A stretch of DNA of 11,280 nt from NCBI GenBank assembly GCA_024640485.1, contig JAHEEY010000114.1:1-11280 (forward strand), read 5' to 3'. Positions 1-7,130 of this stretch are shown here, piece by piece. Both the position numbers and the translations under genes were made by a program. This DNA is from Chloroflexota bacterium. Lineage in GTDB: Bacteria; Chloroflexota; Anaerolineae; Promineifilales; Promineifilaceae. Every line of letters begins with the position of its first letter. Position 1 is the stretch's first letter. The notes beneath the pieces are model-generated. The model worked only from the letters and a program-made list of their open reading frames with translations, was not told the origin of the DNA and did not search any database.

Positions 1-2074
1 CGACGGCAGCATGCATGACCCGATCATCTAGACCGCAGTTCATCGCCTGAAAGCCAGAAGTACGGACCAAGTTCGTCTGCAGCCGTATGGCCCGTCCCAT
101 TCGTGAAACCAGGATCAGCTGGCCACTCCCCTTAACGCCCTTTACCAGCACCGGCACGCCCGGCAGCGGCTGGTCGAACTTCATGGGTATGGGCGCTTCA
201 ACATTTGGTTTGAGAATGTTGATCGGGTAGGTGCGGGTGTAGCCGCTGCTGGTTACTATCAGCAGCTTGTTCTGATCGCTTACCCTATCCCAATGGGTGA
301 CCGTGCAGATCGTTTCATGGGGCTCCAATTGGTGCAGGTTGGTGATGCCCAGATCCAGCTTGCTCAAATCTGCCAGCTGCCGGGCCGTTGCCAACAGGAA
401 ACGATAGTGCGAGGTGATGAACAGCAGCTGTTCATCAGGCTCGGCGACTGCTAAATGGACCAGATTGCTGCCAGGCAGATGGCCGGGTAGGGAAATGGCA
501 TCTGTTGTCTCTGTCAAGCTGCCGGAAACAAAGTCGACCAATACGTTGCCCTGCCGGTCAATTCCAATCAGATTGATCTGGGAGCCGCTGATTTTCTGCG
601 AACTCTGGCTCTCATCAGCAGTGATCCGCCGCTGAATTATTTCAAGATTGATAGGGCTGACGTTTGGCTTTGAATGGGCCGGCTCACGCAAGGGGATATC
701 TGCCGGTGTGAAACCTTTGGCTTCGATTTCACCTTTCTCGATTCCATGCGCGATGACGCCCAGGCCGGCGGAAACGCTGCTGAAGGTATCAACCGTGCGT
801 ATCTTTTCCGCCCCAAATTTACGCTGCAGCATTTCATGGAACACCGGGATCTGGGACGAGCCGCCAGTGGGGATAACGGCATCAATCTGGTCAGCCGATA
901 GCCCTGAAGCCTCCATGGTAGCATCCAAATGTTCTTCGATATCCCGAATTTCTGCCCGGATGATATTCTCGAACTCGGTACGGGTCACAAATTCGCGAAC
1001 CTTAAAATCAGGCCCTTCCAACAGTATCTCTGCGCCCCGCTTCTGGGAGAGCCGGCGCTTCGCCTGTTCTACGGTGTCGAACATACGCAGGCCGTGATTA
1101 TTGGCCACTAGGCTGATCAGCGCCTCAATCTGGTACCGCCGCTGCGCGGTCTGGGCGATCTCATGCAGAATTCTCTTGTTATCTGGGCTCTGCAGTTCCA
1201 AGATGGTCTGCCAATTGGCAAAGGTGTCATAGATCCATTGGGGGACCGTCAATGCTTTGTGCCTGGGCCCATAATAGCTGCCTTCACCGAAATGATGGGG
1301 CAGCTTCGCCCGTACCAACTTCTGGTCGAACCGATCGCCGGCAACCGGGATGCCGTTGGTCGCCAGCACCGCCCGCCGCTTGGGATCACCCAGGCGCATC
1401 ACAGTGATATCTAGGGTGCCGCCGCCAAAATCAAAAACAAGGACGTGCTGTTCCTCGCTGATGGTAGTCTCATAGCTGAAAGCAGCCGCAATCGGTTCCG
1501 GCTGCAGATAAACCTTCTCATAGCCGGCGCGGAAGGCCGCCTGCAGCAGCCGGGACTGCGCCAGGATATCTTGTTGGGGATCTGTCGAAAACCGTACCGG
1601 ACGGCCGAGGACAACTTGGGGCAACGGTTGGCCCAAGATCTTCTCCGCCCGGATCTTGGTAGCTGTCAGATAAAGGGCGATGAGATCTTCCAGCGGGTAG
1701 TAGAACTGGCCGACCACTGTGCCGGGATAATCGGCGTCGCGCAGGCTGCTTTTCATGGAAAGGAACAGCCGGCCTGGGGAGAATACATCGACATAGGCGT
1801 AAGCATCGGTGACGTAGTAGAGGTCTTCGGCGTAGACTTCCAGCTCGCCAATCCATACTTTCTGCAGCTTAACCGGCCGGCCTACATTTTGACGGAAGTA
1901 ATGGTCCACCGCTTCCCGGCCGATGTGGACGCCCTGATCGTTAGTGACATAGAGCGAGGTCCTGGCGACACGGGGGTTGCTGTTCGACTTATCGATAGGC
2001 AGCAAATTCACACTGTGACCGTCGTAGACAGACATACCTGAATTAGTGGTCCCGAAATCCATCCCGATGATCAT
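1..2074 (-). CDS. Hsp70/YegD-like ATPase with C-terminal gyrase-A-like beta-pinwheel repeats (3' end outside window)
   Basis: This open frame runs without a stop from the ATG at 2074 to the window edge, giving 691 residues and still open. Residues 1-445 are an Hsp70-type ATPase domain. Visible are the phosphate-1 motif (D6-F-G-T-T-N-S), the connect region P192-E-P-I-A-A-A-F, the phosphate-2 motif D215-F-G-G-G-T-L-D, and the adenosine motif around T403-G-G-S-S, followed by V-S-A-G-L-G near 435. It lacks a recognisable DnaK substrate-binding domain and C-terminal EEVD-type tail, and most resembles the YegD-like branch. After a linker at about 450-495 come repeats whose hydrophobic strand starts recur at about 502, 551, 605 and 654. 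The last two (L604-L-I-V-T-S-S-G-Y and L654-I-L-V-S-R-M-G-R-A-I-R, then L-V-R-x-x-G-F) closely match the blade pattern of the GyrA C-terminal domain. The start lies 32 bases after the kinase stop, with no strong Shine-Dalgarno. The ATPase call is secure; the propeller call is by eye. The client or partner is unknown. Confidence 0.9.
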   Translation of the reverse strand, partial: MIIGMDFGTTNSGMSVYDGHSVNLLPIDKSNSNPRVARTSLYVTNDQGVHIGREAVDHYFRQNVGRPVKLQKVWIGELEVYAEDLYYVTDAYAYVDVFSPGRLFLSMKSSLRDADYPGTVVGQFYYPLEDLIALYLTATKIRAEKILGQPLPQVVLGRPVRFSTDPQQDILAQSRLLQAAFRAGYEKVYLQPEPIAAAFSYETTISEEQHVLVFDFGGGTLDITVMRLGDPKRRAVLATNGIPVAGDRFDQKLVRAKLPHHFGEGSYYGPRHKALTVPQWIYDTFANWQTILELQSPDNKRILHEIAQTAQRRYQIEALISLVANNHGLRMFDTVEQAKRRLSQKRGAEILLEGPDFKVREFVTRTEFENIIRAEIRDIEEHLDATMEASGLSADQIDAVIPTGGSSQIPVFHEMLQRKFGAEKIRTVDTFSSVSAGLGVIAHGIEKGEIEAKGFTPADIPLREPAHSKPNVSPINLEIIQRRITADESQSSQKISGSQINLIGIDRQGNVLVDFVSGSLTETTDAISLPGHLPGSNLVHLAVAEPDEQLLFITSHYRFLLATARQLADLSKLDLGITNLHQLEPHETICTVTHWDRVSDQNKLLIVTSSGYTRTYPINILKPNVEAPIPMKFDQPLPGVPVLVKGVKGSGQLILVSRMGRAIRLQTNLVRTSGFQAMNCGLDDRVMHAAV

Positions 2075-2106
2075 AAGTGAACGCCTTGCCGATATTTGGC
2101 CACTGC

Positions 2107-3822
2107 TTACATCGAACCCGACCACGGCTCGAAATTCTGTAGAATCGAGCCGCCAATGAACTCGCGCAAGATCGAATCGCTGGAAATGAAATCCAGATCA
2201 TCATTGGCAATGGAATCAAACCACTGCAGGAACGCCATCAGTCGGTTGGCTTCTATTCTTTCCGGCACATCCGGCTCCACCTGCAGCAGCAGCGGCTGTG
2301 CCAGCGCTTTCAGGACCGCCAATTCATAGACCAGCGCTGAATTGAAGAAGACATTGGCATTGTTCTGATTGGGGAAGATGTATCGTTTTTCGCCACGGCG
2401 GACGCTGGGCCAACGACGGATAGTATCGGTGGCTGAATAACCTCGATGGGAGGCATCCCGTACGATTCGCCGCAGCAGCCGGGTATCTGTTGTAGGCACC
2501 CGATTGTGCTTGTCCATATTGAGTTGGGTAAATGCTGAGATGAACACCCGGTAAACCGAGTCGGGCGGCAGCCCTTTGGTTAGCCGGGGATTGAGGCCGT
2601 GAATGCCTTCGACCAGGATGACGTGATCGGGGCCGATACTCAGTTCCTTGCCCGATTCACGTCTGCCGGTGTGGAAATTATAGAGCGGCTGGACGATAGT
2701 CTCGCCGTCCATCAGCATCCGCAGATGCTTTCGAAACAACCGTACATCTAGGGCATCGATGGTTTCGAAGTCGTAATCACCATTCTCATCACGAGGGGTC
2801 TCTTCCCGGTTGACGAAGTAGTTATCCATGCCGATAGCGATGGGGTAGATTCCTCTAGCCATCAGCTGGATCGCCAGTCGTTTGCTGAAAGTGGTCTTAC
2901 CGGCAGAGGTCGGGCCGGAGATCATCACCAACTTTGTTTGCGGTCGGCGTGCCGCGATCTCAGTGGAAATGTTAGCCAACTGCCTTTCATGAAGCGCTTC
3001 GGCGACCAGGATCAACTCCTGGGTGCGGCCGTTGCGGATAGCCTCGTTGAGAGCGGCCACTTTGGGGGTGCCCATGATGCGCAGCCAGTTTTGATATTCA
3101 CGAAACACCGTCGCCAGCCGGGCCTCATCTTCAAAAGGCTGCAGCTTCCGCGGCTGCTGCCGGCGGGGAAACTGCAGGATGAAACCCCGGCTGTATGGAC
3201 GCAGCTCAAACACATCCAAATAGCTGGTACTCGGCACCATGAAGCCGTGGAAATAATCACGCACGCCGTTGAGTTCGTATAGGGTAAGATAATCCTTCCG
3301 CCGTTTGGCGAACAGATCTGCTTTTTCCTTGTCGCCGCTGTCCCGGAACAGCTGCAGCGCTTCAGCCAAAGGCACTCTCACCTGGGTGATGGGCAGGTTG
3401 GCGGCGATCAATGATTTCATCCGTCGCCGCAGCTGGACCAATTCTTCGGCACTCAGCAGCTTCTGATCATCACATTCGCAGTAGTATCCGCCGAAAGGCA
3501 TCGAATGATGAATCGTAATTGTCCTATCAGGAAACAGCTCTGAAGCGGCCGCGACCATCAGGAAGCAAAGAGATCGGCGGTAGATCCGAGTGCCATCGGA
3601 ATCAGCGGTGGTTACCGGAACCAGATCGGCATCCGCTTGCATCGGCTGCGAGAGTTCCCGCAGCTTGCCGTTCATTAACGCAGCCACGATCTGCCCATTT
3701 TCCTCAAGGTCGGCTATCTTGAAGAACGCCTCGATTGAAGAGCCGATGGGGCCCTCAAAAGTGATCCCGCCGGTGAAACGAGCTTGAACTGTTTGGCGAG
3801 TTGTCGCGCGAATAATGGTCAT
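2107..3822 (-). CDS. TGS/ThrRS-like N-terminal domain + P-loop uridine (nucleoside) kinase
   Basis: This 571-aa protein is expected to phosphorylate uridine/cytidine or a related nucleoside with a nucleoside triphosphate, in the cytoplasm. About residues 12-75 look like a TGS fold. About 75-200 resemble the additional (SAD-like) domain of threonyl-tRNA synthetase, including the HH-x3-FGGYYCE stretch at about 105-117. The kinase half starts near residue 295. It has Walker A G303-P-T-S-A-G-K-T, the D-N-Y-F motif at 333-336 that holds the nucleoside-binding Asp in uridine kinases, and V-E-G-I-H-G at 404-409, followed by an arginine-rich lid near 440-485. The same two-part architecture is known in Thermotoga and Clostridia as a uridine-kinase-related protein. 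I chose the ATG at 3822 over an in-frame ATG at 3840 because GGAG sits 6 bases before it, while the upstream ATG has no Shine-Dalgarno. It lies between the phospholipase-like gene (45 bases) and the Hsp70 gene (32 bases), suggesting co-transcription. The exact substrate is not shown by sequence. Confidence 0.9.
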   Translation of the reverse strand: MTIIRATTRQTVQARFTGGITFEGPIGSSIEAFFKIADLEENGQIVAALMNGKLRELSQPMQADADLVPVTTADSDGTRIYRRSLCFLMVAAASELFPDRTITIHHSMPFGGYYCECDDQKLLSAEELVQLRRRMKSLIAANLPITQVRVPLAEALQLFRDSGDKEKADLFAKRRKDYLTLYELNGVRDYFHGFMVPSTSYLDVFELRPYSRGFILQFPRRQQPRKLQPFEDEARLATVFREYQNWLRIMGTPKVAALNEAIRNGRTQELILVAEALHERQLANISTEIAARRPQTKLVMISGPTSAGKTTFSKRLAIQLMARGIYPIAIGMDNYFVNREETPRDENGDYDFETIDALDVRLFRKHLRMLMDGETIVQPLYNFHTGRRESGKELSIGPDHVILVEGIHGLNPRLTKGLPPDSVYRVFISAFTQLNMDKHNRVPTTDTRLLRRIVRDASHRGYSATDTIRRWPSVRRGEKRYIFPNQNNANVFFNSALVYELAVLKALAQPLLLQVEPDVPERIEANRLMAFLQWFDSIANDDLDFISSDSILREFIGGSILQNFEPWSGSM

Positions 3823-3828
3823 AAGGTA

Positions 3829-3832
3829 CTCC
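3829..3832 (-). promoter_or_regulatory. Ribosome binding site deciding the kinase start
   Basis: GGAG followed by 6 bases and the ATG at 3822. The competing ATG at 3840 has only pyrimidine-rich sequence upstream, so translation should begin at 3822. Confidence 0.75.
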
Positions 3833-3867
3833 AGGATCATGATCGGAGATCGGATGGGAAGGTGAGG

Positions 3868-4629
3868 TTATCGTATCTCCAAATAATTTGTAATCAGGTC
3901 AACGCTGCGCGGGACAGCTTCACGAAGTTTGTGCTGGATTTCAGCCACCGGGACATGGTCAAAAACTTGGGCCTGCAACCATGACCGATCGTGAAGTTTA
4001 CCCGCGAATGCTTCCGGCGACATCTTCAAGCGCTGGGCATAGATGTCAACGGTTCGCAATGTCGCACCGGGCCTTAGTTGGGCAACCAACAGGTCACGCC
4101 ATTTCAGCAAATCGCCGTTTCCGGTCAAGGGCAGCCACCACTCGCTTGGTTGTGTGGAAGACAAGACGGTAGCCGCTGCCGCCGGCAGTGTGTCTACTGC
4201 CAAGTGGTCCAGATAGGTCAGTAGAATATGGTGAGCCAAATGCCGCTGAGAGAAATCACCCCAATCCGACGACTCCACAAAATAGGGTATCAAGATCTGA
4301 CGGAACCAGAGCAGATCAAACATCAAGTGAATGCCATAGGCGGCTGCAGCCATTTTCTGGTCAGCTGACAGCATCGCCACATCTTTGAGTTCAGGATGGC
4401 GGGTCAACATCAGGGAGAATGCTTCATCTTCCGGATTCGGGGGCAATCCATAGAAATGGGTCCTATCGCGAGGGACATTGCAGATAGATTGATAATCAGG
4501 TGCGACGCTGCCGATATAAAAGGAAGGCCAAGATTGATTGAACAGCTTGGTCAAGCCTGTTAGTCCCTTACTGCTTGCTTGGGCACGAATCTCTTCTGCG
4601 ATCTGCAGATGCATGAATGGCGTTGGCAT
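3868..4629 (-). CDS. Zinc-dependent phospholipase C-like protein
   Basis: This 253-aa protein belongs by pattern to the zinc-dependent phospholipase C / S1-P1-like superfamily, in the short bacterial branch usually annotated as zinc-dependent phospholipase C family protein. The N-terminus M-P-T-P-F-M-H7 places a metal-ligand-type His at the start. F-Y-I-G-S-V-A-P-D45 followed by T-H58-F-Y-G is the typical 'G-x-x-x-P-D ... H-F' signature, and Y98-G-I-H101-L-M-F-D105 is the 'H-x3-D' helix. Further His/Asp residues (H133, H134, D141) could complete a multi-zinc site. There is no signal peptide or membrane helix, unlike secreted phospholipases C, so the protein may be cytoplasmic and its substrate is unknown. 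The start at 4629 keeps the conserved MPTPFMH N-terminus; no good Shine-Dalgarno is visible. It starts 66 bases after the transglycosylase gene and ends 45 bases before the kinase start. Family placement is fairly confident; enzyme activity is not demonstrated. Confidence 0.75.
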   Translation of the reverse strand: MPTPFMHLQIAEEIRAQASSKGLTGLTKLFNQSWPSFYIGSVAPDYQSICNVPRDRTHFYGLPPNPEDEAFSLMLTRHPELKDVAMLSADQKMAAAAYGIHLMFDLLWFRQILIPYFVESSDWGDFSQRHLAHHILLTYLDHLAVDTLPAAAATVLSSTQPSEWWLPLTGNGDLLKWRDLLVAQLRPGATLRTVDIYAQRLKMSPEAFAGKLHDRSWLQAQVFDHVPVAEIQHKLREAVPRSVDLITNYLEIR

Positions 4630-4695
4630 AATTTATTCAGGTGTGGGGTCAAACGCTCTTGAACAATGGGCGATGAAAATCAAAATCATGAGCGG

Positions 4696-5649
4696 CTAGC
4701 GATGCCAGGATGGGCAAGACGAAGGGGCAAACCAGCGTGTACTGGCATGGCCGCGCAGCCGGCTTAAGCTGGGTAAGCAAGCGAGCAAGATGTTAGGGTT
4801 GCTGGTGGTGACTTTATTAACGGTATTGCCCAACCGGCTTTGCAGTTCTGCTTCCAGGTGATCAGGATCCCCAAAGGTAGCCCCGCCGGTTTCGATGGGG
4901 ACTAATAAGGCGACTGGCACCACGTAGCCCTTAACCCGGTAGGATCGGCCTAACTGGTCGATGTAATCGTAGATGATATGTTCGCCAAAAGTCACCAAGC
5001 CGGAAACAGGCTGATCACCCAATATCAACAATCGTTCATGCGGCACGTGCCCTCCTCGCAGTTCGATCGCCAACGTCCATTGGGTGGCGATGTCTGGAGA
5101 CAAGCCGTTGCGGGCCATGACCGCTCTGCCGTAGTAATCTAAAACGCTGGCGGCATAGTTGCGCGGGACTCTGCTGTTTGCGTGATCCCAACCGCCGCTG
5201 TATGCGGCCAATGCCGAGTATAAATCCCCACCGGATTGGCGGATGACTTCTGATAGAATGGCCACGCCCCAGCTCAGGTTTGTGGTTGGGTCGGCCAAAT
5301 CTTCTGCCGACGGCCGCCACTCCAGCCCTGGGCCTGTGGGCATGACCCCCATCAGCCCAACTGCACCGACACGACTGATGACCCTGGAATCCCCATTGGA
5401 CTCTTCTCGGACAACCGCGGCAACAAAATCAGCGTCTATGCCGTACTCTTCCGAAACAGCCGCGATTTGAGGGGCCCATTGCTGGACCGTCTTCTTCCAG
5501 AGCGGTGACAGCACCGGCTGTTCTGGTTCTGCAACCTGGGGGTCCATGGACACGGCCGCTTTCGCTGGCGTTGCTGGTTCAAACAGCGCCCATGTTAGTG
5601 AAGAAATCGCGATAGTGGCAGCTATGGCAATGTGTTGTATCCGCTTCAT
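4696..5649 (-). CDS. Secreted SLT-type lytic transglycosylase
   Basis: This 317-aa exported protein is predicted to cleave peptidoglycan glycan strands between MurNAc and GlcNAc. Residues 1-32 form a signal peptide: K2/R3, a hydrophobic stretch at 7-23, then a cleavage-like A-x-A at 29-31. The SLT (goose-lysozyme-like) domain spans about 55-185. It has the catalytic Glu in R-E-E83-S, the G95-A-V-G-L-M-G-V-M-P motif and A148-A-Y-S-G-G-W. In most family members the glycine-rich motif reads GLMQ; here the Gln is Gly101, a substitution near the active-site cleft. Y-S-G-G also departs from the usual Y-N-A-G. The region 190-287 matches nothing I recognise, and the final 30 residues are a compositionally odd, Ser/Arg/Cys/Trp-containing tail that could reflect a late frame change. 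It is first in a tight run of four genes and has a plausible promoter about 200 bases upstream. The SLT call is firm; activity is plausible but the GLMQ change leaves some doubt. Confidence 0.85.
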   Translation of the reverse strand: MKRIQHIAIAATIAISSLTWALFEPATPAKAAVSMDPQVAEPEQPVLSPLWKKTVQQWAPQIAAVSEEYGIDADFVAAVVREESNGDSRVISRVGAVGLMGVMPTGPGLEWRPSAEDLADPTTNLSWGVAILSEVIRQSGGDLYSALAAYSGGWDHANSRVPRNYAASVLDYYGRAVMARNGLSPDIATQWTLAIELRGGHVPHERLLILGDQPVSGLVTFGEHIIYDYIDQLGRSYRVKGYVVPVALLVPIETGGATFGDPDHLEAELQSRLGNTVNKVTTSNPNILLACLPSLSRLRGHASTRWFAPSSCPSWHR

Positions 5650-5825
5650 ATATTTCGAGACAAGCCAAATGCCAAACAGCTTCCCAAATGTACAAACGAC
5701 TAGCTGTTTTGGTGAAATGTGCCTACCCTCTAGGGCACGACACCATAGAGGAAACCCCGTAACCTGCCGAAATCACTTATATCTGTCTGCGGTAGACGCA
5801 AGGCAGGCACCAGGGCTGAGCTCAA

Positions 5826-5855
5826 GCTAGAATGCACAATAACGGGCATTCTAGC
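5826..5855. repeat. Perfect 10-bp inverted repeat overlapping a minus-strand promoter
   Basis: The arms GCTAGAATGC (5826-5835) and GCATTCTAGC (5846-5855) are exact reverse complements around a 10-base centre. No T-run follows on either strand, so it is not a normal intrinsic terminator. The right arm contains the -10 box of the proposed transglycosylase promoter, which favours an operator read as DNA. A 3' RNA hairpin of the upstream 171-aa gene is the alternative. Confidence 0.6.
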
Positions 5856-5877
5856 ATAAGGCATGGTCACTTGCCAA
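5848..5877 (-). promoter_or_regulatory. Predicted sigma-70 promoter for the transglycosylase cluster
   Basis: On the minus strand, TTGGCA (5877-5872) is followed after 18 bases by TAGAAT (5853-5848), each one base from consensus. A TG dinucleotide one base before the -10 gives it extended -10 character. Transcription would start near 5841 and leave a leader of about 190 bases before the ATG at 5649. That leader also contains a GTGCC/GGCAC hairpin around 5720-5740. Confidence 0.5.
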
Positions 5878-5896
5878 TCATGTTATGTAAATACGC

Positions 5897-6412
5897 TCAA
5901 TTCTGATCTCGATCGACCTGTGGGTTGACACGCCACCAACTAGCCTGAATCGATGGCAGCGGCGGCCTTATTGAAGCTGGTCGTTTGATTTTTGTGGGCT
6001 GCTGTACGGTATCATCTGGAAGCCAAACGGTGTCCAGCAATACGCCTTCAGATAAGGGTGTGTTGTGATGGGGGTAGGCGTAGCAGAAAAGCCTGCTGTA
6101 TAACTCCAGCTCCCGCAAGAAGCATTGCATCTCCTGGCCGTAGAGATTAAAGCCGAACAGCTCTGCTCTGGGGAACTGATTGCCATATTCATCAACCCAC
6201 TGGTATAGATCCAGCCCCTTGATTTCGGTGCCCCAATCGTCCAAGACGAATGCCGGCAGGATTCGCTCTTCAGTCCCTTTGACGGTGAAGGCGTAGCGCA
6301 AATAGAGTGAGTCGATGCCTTTGTCGTCCGGGCTGGCATTCTTGAGCAGCAGGGCTGTCTGCCCTTCTTCGACGAACAAGCTGCCGTGTATATGATGTCT
6401 AATCGCTTTCAC
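5897..6412 (-). CDS. Hypothetical protein, 171 aa
   Basis: I do not recognise this family. The frame starts with GTG at 6412, preceded by AGGA at 8 bases (minus strand), and ends in TGA at 5897. The protein has no signal peptide or membrane segment. Residues 1-125 read as a compact, acidic and aromatic-rich globular domain with several Asp/Trp/Tyr clusters, for example L-D-D-W-G-T at about 57-62 and D-L-Y-Q-W at about 68-72. A proline-rich, more basic tail follows, containing P-A-S-I-R-P-P-L-P. It is transcribed in the same direction as the transglycosylase cluster, but a 247-base gap with its own promoter separates them, so it is probably a separate unit. Support for it being real is the good ribosome binding site, the protein-like composition and the absence of a better frame on either strand. 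Function is unassigned. Confidence 0.65.
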   Translation of the reverse strand: MKAIRHHIHGSLFVEEGQTALLLKNASPDDKGIDSLYLRYAFTVKGTEERILPAFVLDDWGTEIKGLDLYQWVDEYGNQFPRAELFGFNLYGQEMQCFLRELELYSRLFCYAYPHHNTPLSEGVLLDTVWLPDDTVQQPTKIKRPASIRPPLPSIQASWWRVNPQVDRDQN

Positions 6413-6446
6413 TATCTATCCTTGTTTTCAGGTTTGGATGGATGGG

Positions 6447-6459
6447 GGGGATGATCCCC
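6447..6459. repeat. 13-bp palindrome upstream of the 171-aa gene
   Basis: GGGGATGATCCCC is a perfect 6-bp inverted repeat around one central base, 34 bases before the GTG at 6412. It is a possible operator for that gene, but no convincing -35/-10 pair is visible beside it on the minus strand. Confidence 0.3.
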
Positions 6460-6600
6460 GCGCCCCAGAAACGGGTACTGCTGCTAGCTGGGGCTTGCTT
6501 GCGGCAGATGATGCGTTCGCGAGTCCAAAGGACAATAACAGATGTCAAAAACAGGTGATTTCATGCCCCGTTCTTGCCTGCCGGCCAGGCGCTCTCCCGC

Positions 6601-6628
6601 TTGACACCGATGTGACCATTGTTATACT
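6601..6628 (+). promoter_or_regulatory. Strong sigma-70 promoter of the SCP2 gene
   Basis: TTGACA (6601-6606, perfect -35) and TATACT (6623-6628, one base from TATAAT) are separated by 16 bases. The expected transcript start is near 6635, giving a leader of about 60 bases before the ATG at 6698. This is the best promoter match I found in the window and suggests strong constitutive expression. Confidence 0.75.
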
Positions 6629-6685
6629 TTCTCTGACTGTACACATTCGCGCTTCTCCAATGATGAGATGTGCATAACACAAGTC

Positions 6686-6691
6686 AAGGAG
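6686..6691 (+). promoter_or_regulatory. Ribosome binding site deciding the SCP2 start
   Basis: AAGGAG lies 6 bases before the ATG at 6698. An in-frame ATG at 6668 lies upstream of this site and lacks its own Shine-Dalgarno, so 6698 is preferred. Confidence 0.8.
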
Positions 6692-6697
6692 CTTGAA

Positions 6698-7012
6698 ATG
6701 CTAACCGCCTCAGACATTTTTAAGGAAATGCCCAATCGTTTCAAGGCCGACAAGGCCGGAGATCTCGATGTAACCGTTCAGTTTGACTTGACCGGTGACG
6801 ACGGTGGGCAATGGTACGTCCAAATCGCCGACGGTGCTTGTAATGTTCAAGATGGTACAGCTGAAAGCCCCAAAGCGACCATTCGCATGGACGCTGCAGA
6901 TTACGTTGATATGACCACCGGAAAGTTAAACGCAATGGCTGCTTTCATGTCGGGCAAGGTCAAGGTTGAGGGCGATCTGAACACAGTGATGAAGATCCAA
7001 CAGATCTTCTAA
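6698..7012 (+). CDS. SCP2 sterol-binding domain protein (single domain)
   Basis: This 104-aa protein consists entirely of an SCP2-like lipid-binding fold, a hydrophobic-cavity domain that binds sterols, fatty acyl chains or other lipids in the cytoplasm. The family pattern is clear: W39-Y-V-Q-I-x-D-G, then the strand with P58-K-A-T-I-R-M-D, the helix D68-Y-V-D-M-x-x-G, and A81-A-F-M-S-G-K-V-K-V-E-G-D. The length matches stand-alone bacterial SCP2 proteins, with no fused enzyme. The start is fixed by an AAGGAG 6 bases upstream. The gene forms its own short unit with a near-consensus promoter and an intrinsic terminator 28 bases after the stop. It lies next to an unrelated unknown gene and is convergent with the amidohydrolase. 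The ligand is unknown; neighbouring lipase-like genes make a lipid role plausible but unproven. Confidence 0.88.
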   Translation: MLTASDIFKEMPNRFKADKAGDLDVTVQFDLTGDDGGQWYVQIADGACNVQDGTAESPKATIRMDAADYVDMTTGKLNAMAAFMSGKVKVEGDLNTVMKIQQIF

Positions 7013-7040
7013 TCTCTCCTGCGCATTAAATTGGTGAAAA

Positions 7041-7069
7041 GGCCCGTTCAAGCGAACGGGCCTTTTTTT
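7041..7069. terminator. Intrinsic terminator, usable in both directions
   Basis: GGCCCGTTC (7041-7049) and GAACGGGCC (7054-7062) pair perfectly over 9 bp around a 4-base loop, followed by seven T on the plus strand. On the minus strand the same stem is followed by TTTTC. It sits between the convergent SCP2 and amidohydrolase genes and probably ends both transcripts, more strongly for SCP2. Confidence 0.9.
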
Positions 7070-7130
7070 GCCTGATCTTCAGAACATCACGCGCTTACAG
7101 TTGAGAAACATTGCTTGCTGCGAAACCCGA

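Noticed and set aside
414..2041. Several plus-strand frames of 60-198 codons (for example 648-1097 and 1445-2041)
   Set aside because: They lie antisense to the Hsp70 gene, whose full set of motifs is unmistakable, and their translations have no family features.
2938..3282. Plus-strand frame of 114 codons
   Set aside because: It is the antisense shadow of the nucleoside kinase gene.
3823..3840. Upstream ATG at 3840 as the kinase start
   Set aside because: It has no Shine-Dalgarno, and the GGAG lying between it and the ATG at 3822 points to the later start.
5546..5830. Plus-strand frame of 94 codons
   Set aside because: It overlaps the signal-peptide end of the transglycosylase gene on the other strand, has no ribosome binding site, and does not look protein-like.
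6543..6548. TTGACA on the minus strand as a promoter for the 171-aa gene
   Set aside because: No acceptable -10 box lies 16-18 bases downstream.
6438..6677. Plus-strand frame of 79 codons
   Set aside because: It runs through the SCP2 promoter, lacks a ribosome binding site and has a low-quality translation.
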